Shown: piece by piece, positions 15,892 through 22,389 of the stretch | Layout of the letters: the number at the start of each line of letters is the position of its first letter | Position numbering within the stretch: the stretch's first letter is position 1 | From: Bacillota bacterium | GTDB lineage: Bacteria > Bacillota_I > Bacilli_A > RFN20 > CAG-826 | NCBI GenBank assembly: GCA_023396795.1 | Contig: JAEWUY010000096.1 | Location: 1 to 28,323 of the forward strand | Direction of reading: 5' to 3' | DNA: 28,323 nt | Position numbers and translations under genes: made by a program | The notes under the pieces: model-generated | What the model saw: the letters and a program-made list of their open reading frames with translations, nothing else | Told to the model about the DNA's origin: nothing | The model's database searches: none

Positions 15892-16652
15892 TTATTCTTT
15901 AATCTATAATATTTGTCGATACTAATTCCTAGTTGATTAGCAGCCTCTTTCGGTGTAAGCTTCTTCCTTTCAACGTAAGACAAAACATCAAAAAACGCAA
16001 TTTCATCGACTTGAATTGGTTTTCTACCTTTGTATTTTCCGGCCTTCTTGGCTCTGCTGATTCCTTGGGCCTGGGATTCTTTTCTTAAACGAGATGATCG
16101 TGAATAAAAATTAATGAATATATCATGAAAAATTTTCCGATTTTCGTCATTGATTTTATGACCATTAATAACAATATCATTTCCAAAACAGATATTGATT
16201 AGAATGTCTTTCATGAGTGCCGTGTTAGTTTTGTTGCCGAAGTAATTATCAAAGGAGATGGTTTCTTTTTCTTTATAAGGCAAGACAAACAGTTTATCTC
16301 CTGAATATTGATCTTTGGCTCTAATTAAGTATTCGATGGGATCCAAATACTCTAGCCCTACTTGTGAAAGTAATTCGTAAAAATCTTCTCTCTTTTCAGA
16401 TGGAACTCTTTCGCTAATAAAAGTTGGGATTCGATTATCTCTGATGTATTTTTTTTCTTTTAAATCCAAATTTAAACCAGGAATACCCTGAAAATAATTA
16501 GTGTTTAATAAATCAGTTATGTAATAGTTTGGTTCAAAAACGTATTGAAAGGATTCATCTTCATTAAAAACATATGTTAAATTGCACACTGCATAAATAA
16601 AATCGCATGGACCTTTTATACAAATTCTGCCTTTCGATATGAGTGTTTTCAT
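15879..16652 (-). CDS. HipA N-lobe protein fused to a serine-recombinase-type DNA-binding tail
   Basis: The 257-residue protein joins two parts not usually found together. Residues about 30-125 resemble the N-terminal lobe of HipA kinases (Couple_hipA): IPGLNLDL, then IPTFISERVPSEKRED with ELLSQVGLEYLDPIEYL. That lobe is a separate protein, HipS, in the known HipBST systems. Residues about 184-255 resemble the C-terminus of serine recombinases: RKESQAQGISRAKKAGKYKG, GRKPI, and a helix-turn-helix at TPKEAANQLGISIDKYYR. No recombinase catalytic domain is present. Its ATG overlaps the kinase stop as ATGA, implying fixed stoichiometry with the kinase. It may serve as antitoxin and repressor, joining the roles of HipS and HipB. 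Domain calls are firm-to-moderate; the role is inference. Confidence 0.8.
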   Translation of the reverse strand: MKTLISKGRICIKGPCDFIYAVCNLTYVFNEDESFQYVFEPNYYITDLLNTNYFQGIPGLNLDLKEKKYIRDNRIPTFISERVPSEKREDFYELLSQVGLEYLDPIEYLIRAKDQYSGDKLFVLPYKEKETISFDNYFGNKTNTALMKDILINICFGNDIVINGHKINDENRKIFHDIFINFYSRSSRLRKESQAQGISRAKKAGKYKGRKPIQVDEIAFFDVLSYVERKKLTPKEAANQLGISIDKYYRLKNKLHK

Positions 16653-17515
16653 AGAACCTTTCCTGTTAATTTTTCATAAGAATATTTAATAATTTTGTCG
16701 TATCTATGTTTAATCATCGTTTTATAAAATTCCTTGTGAGAATCGCTAATTATTTGAATGTCATCAATAAGGTCATAAATCTTTTTCATATCGATCAACG
16801 GGCATATTTTTAGTAAAGCTTTGTTAATCTCCTCAAATTCTAACGACGATATAACTTCAAAATAAGAGCTCTTTTTTCCGTGCAATTTAATTTGTGAGGT
16901 AGGAAATTTATAAACCCTCAGATTGATTTGCTCTTGGTCTTTAACTAATGTTTCCATTTCGTCCTCATTGGTCATATTAGGAAACAAACAAGATCCATTA
17001 TCAAAAACAGGTGCCAAGTAATATTTATTGTCTTTTTTTAAAAAGCCCCAGTTTCCACCGTGACGGTCAAAATTTCCAAGCAAAGCATCGACTATAAAAA
17101 TTTCAAAAAAAGAAGAAATTGTTTCTTCGACATTCGTCATTTTTTTGTTTGAGGCAAGTAGCGACATTATATCTTCATAACTATATTGATATTGTTCTTT
17201 GTCTTCCTCAATCGTAGACTCTCCAACATCATTAAAAGGAACAAACTGGTAATTGTTAATAACAAAATCCTTACACGCAACTACCTTTTCTCCTTTATAT
17301 TCTCCTAAATATGTTTCTTGACAGTCGAAACCCAACATTTGATAAATATGGCTACCCAAATATTCAGAAATGGTATTATATCGCACACTAAAAGGGGTCT
17401 TTTTTTGAAATTTAAGCATATAAGGAAAGCCAGAAATGATTATTCCTAACTTTTTCTCTGAACCGCCGTATGCTTTTCCGCTTAATTCATAATTTGTGAA
17501 ATCAAAATATAACAT
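16649..17515 (-). CDS. HipA/CtkA-like serine-threonine kinase, lacking the N-lobe
   Basis: The 288-residue protein carries the kinase core of the HipA superfamily without its usual N-terminal lobe: a Gly/Ser-rich loop GGSEKK (17-22), the ATP-binding Lys in YMLKF (K35), a helix Glu in ISEYLG (E51), the catalytic loop NFDRHGGNWG (148-157, Asp150 and Asn155), and the metal-binding FDNG (171-174). All residues needed for catalysis are present, and the motif NFDRHGGNWG is closest to the CtkA and HipT side of the family. Known relatives phosphorylate tRNA synthetases or other proteins to arrest growth; the target here is unknown. It comes first in the pair, with AAGG eight bases before the ATG and a promoter overlapping repeat copy B. 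The missing lobe is encoded by the overlapping next gene. Confidence 0.88.
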   Translation of the reverse strand: MLYFDFTNYELSGKAYGGSEKKLGIIISGFPYMLKFQKKTPFSVRYNTISEYLGSHIYQMLGFDCQETYLGEYKGEKVVACKDFVINNYQFVPFNDVGESTIEEDKEQYQYSYEDIMSLLASNKKMTNVEETISSFFEIFIVDALLGNFDRHGGNWGFLKKDNKYYLAPVFDNGSCLFPNMTNEDEMETLVKDQEQINLRVYKFPTSQIKLHGKKSSYFEVISSLEFEEINKALLKICPLIDMKKIYDLIDDIQIISDSHKEFYKTMIKHRYDKIIKYSYEKLTGKVL

Positions 17516-17533
17516 TTTCCAAACCTTATCTAT

Positions 17534-17562
17534 AGTATATGGGGCTCATAGTATTATTGCAA
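17534..17562 (-). promoter_or_regulatory. Promoter of the split HipA pair
   Basis: On the minus strand TTGCAA (17562-17557) and TATACT (17539-17534) are exactly 17 bases apart, 4 of 6 and 5 of 6 to consensus. The predicted leader is about 12 bases. The -35 box lies inside repeat copy B, so a protein bound to the repeat would block transcription. Confidence 0.7.
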
Positions 17563-17587
17563 TAGGGTATGTTTTAATTTTTGCGAT
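17552..17587. repeat. 36-bp direct repeat, copy B (promoter/operator side)
   Basis: This copy matches 15856-15891 at 32 of 36 positions. It holds GCAAT and GCGAT 24 bases apart and the palindrome ATTGCAAT. It covers the -35 box of the kinase promoter and the bases upstream. The likely function is operator for the recombinase-type tail of the second gene, by inference. The gap beyond, 17588-17762, shows nothing coding that I can support. Confidence 0.75.
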
Positions 17588-17762
17588 ATTCCCTCAATTT
17601 ATATCGTTCAGATTGCGAATATCGAATTTAATACGGGGCTTAAGTCAAAATAGTTATATGACAATCTCAATGTAACAAATCCATAAACAATTAATTACTG
17701 GTAGGGAAAACGCTCATTATGGTGCAATGATATTTTCATCTAACAAGTTTATCCGCCTAATA

Positions 17763-18125
17763 TTATGCTTTTGTATCTTTTAGAACCAAGCTAACAATTG
17801 TTTCTACGTAGGCAGATACAAATGACAGGTTTGCTAAATTAACATTAAAGTTAGTTAAATAACGTGTTAAAAATCGCAATTCGTTTGTTTCTTTATCAAT
17901 AGCTGGAACAAATGGCTTTCCTTACTTTCCTTTCCAAAAGCAACTTTTTCCATTATTCGTGCCACCTTTTTCAATTAAGCCCTCTTTTAGTAATCTAGAT
18001 AATTCTAATTCAATCGTGTTATAAGAAATATCTGGCCAGAAATTATGAATGTCTTCTTTCGCAATTTTTCCTAAAGTTTGTTTAATCGTTTCTTCAATTC
18101 TTTCGGCGATTATTAAAATTTTTTG
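17763..18125 (-). pseudogene. Decayed C-terminus of a Fic-type or related winged-helix protein
   Basis: Read on the minus strand, 18125-17922 encodes about 67 residues with no start codon: ERIEETIKQTLGKIAKEDI, then FWPDISYNTIELELSRLLKE, GLIEKGG and FWKGK, then a stop. This is a winged-helix pattern like the one at the end of many Fic proteins. The same frame continues past the stop for another 52 codons to 17763 with protein-like composition (PFVPAIDKETNELRFLTRYL). Loss of the start and an internal stop mark it as a remnant. The winged helix is fairly clear; the parent family is inference. Confidence 0.55.
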
Positions 18126-18192
18126 TTATATATAACATTGATATCAATGATTACTTCGATAAACACGACTTTTGTTATTACTTCCACCTACA

Positions 18193-18213
18193 ACCACCTT
18201 TTTTGTGGTTTTC
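18193..18213 (+). terminator. Hairpin near the end of the P-loop kinase gene
   Basis: AACCAC and GTGGTT form a 6-bp stem with a T-rich 7-base loop; on the plus strand it is followed by TTC and more pyrimidines. It lies 55 bases past the stop at 18268. As a minus-strand terminator it lacks a T-run, so the direction is uncertain. Confidence 0.35.
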
Positions 18214-18267
18214 TTCACGAGTTAAAATCACATTATCCGACTATTCTGTTATTATTTGTTCAGTATT

Positions 18268-18867
18268 TTACAATTCGATAATTTCTCTTAATTTTGTATT
18301 AAGAAGGATGTAATCCACTTTGTCTAAATCTGTGACATCAACATCAATAACTGGACCATTTGAGGCAAAAGTACTAAATCCTCTCTCTTTGATGTCTTTA
18401 AGATATTGTTGATAAGTCTTTCTTGTTGGATCGTCTTTCTTGCTACCGGGTTTTTCTGGATAGCGATCATTAACGACATGACCGCGATGCCTATCGGTAT
18501 GCAAATCTCGATTCGTAAATCTTTCGTAGATGGTTTTTGGCTCACCCGTTAGTCTTACAGTAATCGCTGTGTAATGATATTTATCTAATAAGATATCCAA
18601 ATGTTCAGTTAATGCGTTTTCAAAATTATTATCTAAGATAAACATTTTGTTATGTTTCATTAATTCTTCTGCCGCAGAATACATCAGTTCTGTTGCGGCA
18701 ATTCCTAAGCGAACTTTCTCTTCTCTACTATTAAATCCAAGTATATCAAAAAGAACTTCTTTGAATTCATCCTTAGAATAGATTGGAAGATCAAATTCTT
18801 GAGATATCTTATTCGCAAATGTGGATTTTCCACTTCCTGGCATGCCGGTTATCAATATGCAAAACAT
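18268..18867 (-). CDS. Stand-alone P-loop kinase (AAA_33/zeta-toxin-like)
   Basis: The 199-residue protein opens with a Walker A motif at once, FCILITGMPGSGKSTFANKI (residues 8-16 GMPGSGKST), then DLPIYSKDEFKEVLFD, an acidic DEF as in small-molecule kinases of the AAA_33 type, and FILDNNFENALTEHLD as a Walker B-like strand. A lid region rich in Arg/Asp/His follows (TNRDLHTDRHRGHVV). Relatives include polynucleotide-kinase-like, chloramphenicol-phosphotransferase-like and zeta-toxin-like proteins; all use ATP to phosphorylate a small or nucleic acid substrate. The substrate cannot be told. Its predicted leader is only about nine bases with no ribosome site. No adjacent antitoxin gene is visible, which argues against a zeta toxin pair. 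Confidence 0.85.
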   Translation of the reverse strand: MFCILITGMPGSGKSTFANKISQEFDLPIYSKDEFKEVLFDILGFNSREEKVRLGIAATELMYSAAEELMKHNKMFILDNNFENALTEHLDILLDKYHYTAITVRLTGEPKTIYERFTNRDLHTDRHRGHVVNDRYPEKPGSKKDDPTRKTYQQYLKDIKERGFSTFASNGPVIDVDVTDLDKVDYILLNTKLREIIEL

Positions 18868-18882
18868 AATAATTATTTTTAT

Positions 18883-18910
18883 ATTATAAAGCAGAATCTT
18901 GCTTTGTTGA
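18883..18910 (-). promoter_or_regulatory. Promoter of the P-loop kinase with hairpin spacer
   Basis: On the minus strand TCAACA (18910-18905) and a perfect TATAAT (18888-18883) are 16 bases apart. The spacer is nearly filled by an inverted repeat, AAAGCA (18888-18893) with TGCTTT (18900-18905), a good place for a repressor. The start point would fall near 18876, nine bases before the ATG, so the message is close to leaderless. Confidence 0.6.
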
Positions 18911-18944
18911 AATGCCTTTGTGAAATTTCAAAAATGCACATATG

Positions 18945-19154
18945 TTAGTGATTTAAACTAGGGGTTATCAAGAAATGTTGTTCAATGTGTTTGACTGGAA
19001 TAGTTTTTTGAAGTTTACCAGACATTAGATCTACTCAAGGGCGGGTAACGACGAGATCATCTTTTTCATTGATGAAAAGTGGTCGGCAAAAACATTTTCC
19101 TTGCCATTTTGATGACTCCTCTACATTCACTGAGCAAGTCCTAAAAGCCCCCAT
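18945..19154 (-). pseudogene. Interrupted 69-codon reading frame, possible gene remnant
   Basis: On the minus strand an ATG at 19154 opens a frame reading MGAFRTCSVNVEESSKWQGK, then CFCRPLFINEKDDLVVTRP, a TGA at 19037-19035, and after it VDLMSGKLQKTIPVKHIEQH, FLITPSLNH and a final stop at 18945. The composition is protein-like on both sides of the TGA in one frame, and it contains no other stop, suggesting a recently broken small gene. I do not recognise the family. The rest of the gap 18868-19185 shows only the kinase promoter. Confidence 0.3.
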
Positions 19155-19185
19155 GTATAACTTTTTTATTTTTGGGTTTTGTTAA

Positions 19186-20961
19186 TTAGTTTTTCTCGAC
19201 TGTTACTCGAGCCTCGGTCGCGCTGACATAGTCAAAATTGATAGTGTAAGGGAAAGCCGTCCCATCATTCATCGCCATCGCATTGCTTGATTTTTTCAGA
19301 AAGAAATTGTTGTAGGCACTAAAAGTGAAAGTATCGCCGGTCATAAATAAATCATCTTGGTTCAAACTATGTCGCTTACTACTAAGATCGCTACCAAAGG
19401 TATCTTCTCCGCCTTCTTGAATGAGAGTAAGAAGTTTGAAATTATCAAACCCGGGGACTGACATATAGGCTGAAGCGTCATATGAGTTGTTCGCTCCGAT
19501 AACATGGTAGTTATAATCGCTGCTCTTTACATTATCAACGATTGAACCGCCTTCACCGGCACTATATTCTCCGCCACCGCTATTGTAACCATAGACTCTG
19601 GCATCGACGTGATAAAGCCTAATTCCACCTTGAGCAAGATTGCCCCAATTTCTCCAGTCTTTAACGTTATTGCCAACTCGCGCGAATAGTTCAATGAGAA
19701 TGTATTCGTCAAAAGCCGAGCCATTCCACGTTCCAGGAGTCGGAATTAAAAGACAATCGCCCGTCGCTGAGGCTGGTCGCAACGTGACGGTCGTGCTATT
19801 ATGTGAACCATCGACGACGATTGGCTTTGTCCAACCAACCGATAGTTTCGAAAAACTATTCCAGTCAAAAACGTTGTGCGATTGCATATCGGCGCCACCG
19901 ACATAGTTGCGAACGCTTTGTCCGTCGTCTGAATAATCATAATAATCTTGAAGACCAAAAATGTGGCCTTGCTCGTGAATCGAGGTAATCGCACTATTGA
20001 GATGGTTAATCGCTGAGATTGAGTAAACATTCGCTACTGGTTGAGCAGGCGTGCCGCTCGTGTTACCAGTTTCATACATATGCGGCCAAAGAGGAGTAGC
20101 CCAATTAGTCGCATTGTAATTGGTGACTAAATGGACCGAATCTAGACATCCGTCTCCGTTCGTATCATATTCGCTCCAATCTTGGTTTGGATAATAATCT
20201 TCTATCCATGACACCGCTCGAGCGATGAGCGAAAATAACTTTCCATAAGTGGTGTCATTATCGATTGCACTCATTGTCAGAGCAGAACTGTTTTCGACAT
20301 ATACATCGCTCACCATTCCAGCAATGTTCAATTGACCAAAAGAGGCTGTGTAGAAATAGTTTTTTAAAGACGCTACGCTAGAGGTCGATTCGCCAAAATA
20401 ATATCTAAAGATATTATCAAGTTTAGTGCTCGTCCAGTTCGAATAACTGCTCGCGCTTCCTGGTTGAAGTTCAATCGGTATGACAAGCATCTTTTGACTT
20501 CCTAAGGCTGGAGCGTAGTTAGTTTGGATATCCTCGCTTAAATAAGCGAGTTCATCAGGGACGTAAGCTCCACTTTTCACTTCGATAGTATAAGAAACAC
20601 TGGTGGCAGTTTTATATTTGAGATTGATCGAGTATGTTCCGACTTTGTCGAATGCTTCATCGATTGAAAAACTTCCGCCATCTGGATCGATGAAACTTTC
20701 AAAAACAAAATCATCACTAAAAATATTTAGCGTCTGCTCAGTTTCTTGCTTTAATAAAGTTGCTTGAGCGTTTCCATACTTCCGATAAGTTTGTCCGATG
20801 AAATAGTCCGTATTGTCAGTGACCGCTAAAGTCTCCGCGGGGAGCGAAGAACTATCGCTTGTATTCGAGGTTTCATCGCTCACATTGAAGTTGCTATCAC
20901 AACTCGCGAGGAGCAAAGCCCAAATTAAGAAGGTTCCGGATTTAATTAATTTTTTATTCAT
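19186..20961 (-). CDS. M6-family lipoprotein metalloprotease (immune-inhibitor-A-like)
   Basis: The 591-residue protein has a lipoprotein signal with lipobox LLAS-C (Cys21), so it is anchored outside the cytoplasmic membrane. A Ser/Thr-rich linker follows, then an Ig-like segment (about 90-130), and the M6 peptidase domain: YFYTASFGQL near 202-211, a DTNGDGCLD calcium-type loop at 266-274, and the zinc motif HEQGH at 329-333 with FGLQDYYDY after it. The HExxH...G..D order fits the gluzincin-like M6 peptidases that cut host or environmental proteins. It is transcribed alone from a promoter containing a 15-bp palindrome. It may degrade extracellular protein for nutrition. Confidence 0.9.
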   Translation of the reverse strand: MNKKLIKSGTFLIWALLLASCDSNFNVSDETSNTSDSSSLPAETLAVTDNTDYFIGQTYRKYGNAQATLLKQETEQTLNIFSDDFVFESFIDPDGGSFSIDEAFDKVGTYSINLKYKTATSVSYTIEVKSGAYVPDELAYLSEDIQTNYAPALGSQKMLVIPIELQPGSASSYSNWTSTKLDNIFRYYFGESTSSVASLKNYFYTASFGQLNIAGMVSDVYVENSSALTMSAIDNDTTYGKLFSLIARAVSWIEDYYPNQDWSEYDTNGDGCLDSVHLVTNYNATNWATPLWPHMYETGNTSGTPAQPVANVYSISAINHLNSAITSIHEQGHIFGLQDYYDYSDDGQSVRNYVGGADMQSHNVFDWNSFSKLSVGWTKPIVVDGSHNSTTVTLRPASATGDCLLIPTPGTWNGSAFDEYILIELFARVGNNVKDWRNWGNLAQGGIRLYHVDARVYGYNSGGGEYSAGEGGSIVDNVKSSDYNYHVIGANNSYDASAYMSVPGFDNFKLLTLIQEGGEDTFGSDLSSKRHSLNQDDLFMTGDTFTFSAYNNFFLKKSSNAMAMNDGTAFPYTINFDYVSATEARVTVEKN

Positions 20962-20979
20962 AATGCTAAATACACTCTT

Positions 20980-20994
20980 TTGTTATTATAACAA
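20980..20994. promoter_or_regulatory. Perfect 15-bp palindrome over the -10 box of the M6 gene
   Basis: TTGTTATTATAACAA is symmetric about its centre and includes TATAAT on the minus strand, 19-33 bases before the ATG. A repressor binding here would block the M6 protease promoter directly. No matching regulator gene is visible nearby. Confidence 0.55.
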
Positions 20995-21021
20995 ATAGAA
21001 AACCATCTTATGCATAAATAA

Positions 21022-21048
21022 GAAGTAGATCATGCTACTTCAGTTTTT
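21022..21048. terminator. Hairpin between the M6 promoter and the Fic gene
   Basis: GAAGTAG and CTACTTC form a perfect 7-bp stem with loop ATCATG. On the plus strand AGTTTTT follows; on the minus strand TTATTTATG follows. It is the most likely terminator of the Fic gene ending at 21205, and may be bidirectional. Confidence 0.6.
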
Positions 21049-21136
21049 GCATCAATAATTGAGATGTTCTTTGTCAAAGTCGTTATAACGTGTTTATTTG
21101 TATTTTCGAGCGGGCATCGCGTGATATGGGCCAATT

Positions 21137-21150
21137 TGTGTGTGTGTGTG
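21137..21150. repeat. (TG)7 microsatellite
   Basis: Seven uninterrupted TG units lie in the 155-base gap after the Fic gene. Two copies of CGGGCATC (21111-21118 and 21160-21167) flank it. No gene can be supported here. Confidence 0.7.
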
Positions 21151-21204
21151 GCTAAAAAACGGGCATCTCGCCGGTGATCGGACTGAATAAGTGACTTCGC
21201 GATT

Positions 21205-22158
21205 TTAATCAACTTTATTATTACTTTTTAAAGGAACAAAGCACATCTTCAATAATTTTTTGATGTTTTCTATATCTTTGTCTTCATAATATCGAACTAG
21301 TTTACTTTTAAATTCTTCAACTTTTTCATAGTTAATAACTAATAATCCAAGTCCGTTGGCAATTAAGAAATGATTTGCAAAAATAACAGCAGTGCGTTTA
21401 TTGCCATCATTATAGATTTGGGTTTTCATAAAATATAAACATAATTCAATGGCGGTATCCACTTTATTATTTGAATTATCAAGAAGCTGATTTATATGTT
21501 TTTTCACATCCAATTCATGTGGAATAGGCGGGATATAGGGGGATCCCCCGATGGCGACAGGAACATTCCGGATTCTACCACCATCTTGATAAAACCCTTC
21601 GTTGACTATTTTTGCGATATAGGAAGCTAGATAATAATCTGACTTATAGGCGGCAACATCTTTATTCAAGATAAATTCCCAAGCGTGTTTCAAATTGAGA
21701 ATCTTTTGAACATCTTCGGCTTTCATATTATTGACATTTCCGTTATCAATTATTGCTTCTGTGTCCGGAAATGTCGTTCCGACACCTTCTAAAATGGCTT
21801 GGTCATAAATAATTTGCTTCATATTGGCTCTGGCAAATTCAATGTTAAGAGCGACTTCGTCACTGATTTCGTTATCAATATATCCAAGCTGCGCCAATTC
21901 TTTATTGATTAATCTGATATCTTTTTTTAATTGTTTGGACTGAACATTGTTTCTCAGCAGTTGATTGTAAAGAGTGTCTGAAAACTCACCAACATAGGTT
22001 GACGTTATTTTGTTTATGACTCGTTTCCTTATATATAAGTATTGCTTACCGGAAATAGTTTTGATCTCTGGTGTTCCGTCATATGGTAAAAGATTAAGTC
22101 GAGCTTGAGATTCCCCACGTTTACTAAGTAATTCTTGAATTTTTGAAAACTTATCCAT
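21205..22158 (-). CDS. Fic-domain protein with Gln at the catalytic His position
   Basis: The 317-residue protein has an N-terminal domain (about 1-100) with YLYIRKRVINKITSTYVGEF, then the Fic domain. The inhibitory helix motif reads AILEGVGTT with Glu124-Gly125, resembling [S/T]xxxE[G/N]. The flap is GGRIRNVPVAIGGSPYIPP. The core Fic motif is QIYNDGNKRT (residues 247-256): the phosphate-binding DGNKR is intact but the usual catalytic His is Gln247. Fic enzymes transfer AMP or related groups to target hydroxyls; without His the activity may be absent or changed. AAGGAG lies five bases before the ATG and overlaps a promoter-spanning inverted repeat. It stands alone, so any antitoxin would be internal. 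Confidence 0.87.
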   Translation of the reverse strand: MDKFSKIQELLSKRGESQARLNLLPYDGTPEIKTISGKQYLYIRKRVINKITSTYVGEFSDTLYNQLLRNNVQSKQLKKDIRLINKELAQLGYIDNEISDEVALNIEFARANMKQIIYDQAILEGVGTTFPDTEAIIDNGNVNNMKAEDVQKILNLKHAWEFILNKDVAAYKSDYYLASYIAKIVNEGFYQDGGRIRNVPVAIGGSPYIPPIPHELDVKKHINQLLDNSNNKVDTAIELCLYFMKTQIYNDGNKRTAVIFANHFLIANGLGLLVINYEKVEEFKSKLVRYYEDKDIENIKKLLKMCFVPLKSNNKVD

Positions 22159-22167
22159 AACAGCTCC

Positions 22168-22210
22168 TTAGGGAACTTTGTGATTATATAATAACTGTTT
22201 TGTTCCCTAA
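22168..22210 (-). promoter_or_regulatory. Inverted repeat enclosing the Fic gene promoter
   Basis: TTAGGGAAC (22168-22176) and GTTCCCTAA (22202-22210) are perfect 9-bp complements 25 bases apart. On the minus strand TATAAT (22188-22183) lies between them; one arm covers the -35 position and the other touches the AAGGAG ribosome site. This is a good operator candidate, and in the message the second arm could hide the ribosome site. Confidence 0.65.
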
Positions 22211-22286
22211 ATACAATGATAACAAAAGTAATTCATTTAAAGGTATGCTTATTAATTATTTGTTTTATATTGCATCAAGACCGCTG

Positions 22287-22316
22287 ATTCCACATGCGAA
22301 GTAATCCACGTGGAAT
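22287..22316. repeat. 10-bp imperfect inverted repeat in the gap after the restriction operon
   Basis: ATTCCACATG and CACGTGGAAT pair with one G-T step around 10 bases. It lies about 75 bases past the last stop of the restriction operon. A weaker hairpin, AGCC/GGCT at 22372-22382 followed on the minus strand by GCTTTTC, is nearer the stop and is a better but short terminator candidate. Confidence 0.4.
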
Positions 22317-22389
22317 ATAACTAAGCCTAACCTAGAGGCTATCAAAGAACCATGTGATTTTATAGAAAAGCAGCCATAGGCTCTACTAT

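Noticed and set aside
16649..16652. TGA read as tryptophan (Mycoplasma-type code)
   Set aside because: TGA ends the kinase at a typical ATGA junction, and the downstream gene begins there; other genes also end sensibly under the standard code.
15856..17587. Terminal inverted repeats of an insertion sequence
   Set aside because: The two copies are in the same orientation, and no transposase lies between them.
18268..18867. Zeta toxin of an epsilon-zeta pair
   Set aside because: There is no adjacent small antitoxin gene, and the lid motifs are not specific to zeta toxins; only the broader P-loop kinase class is supported.
21030..21212. A 60-residue reading frame on the minus strand
   Set aside because: It crosses the (TG)7 tract, has no ribosome site and reads as low-complexity His/Thr-rich sequence.
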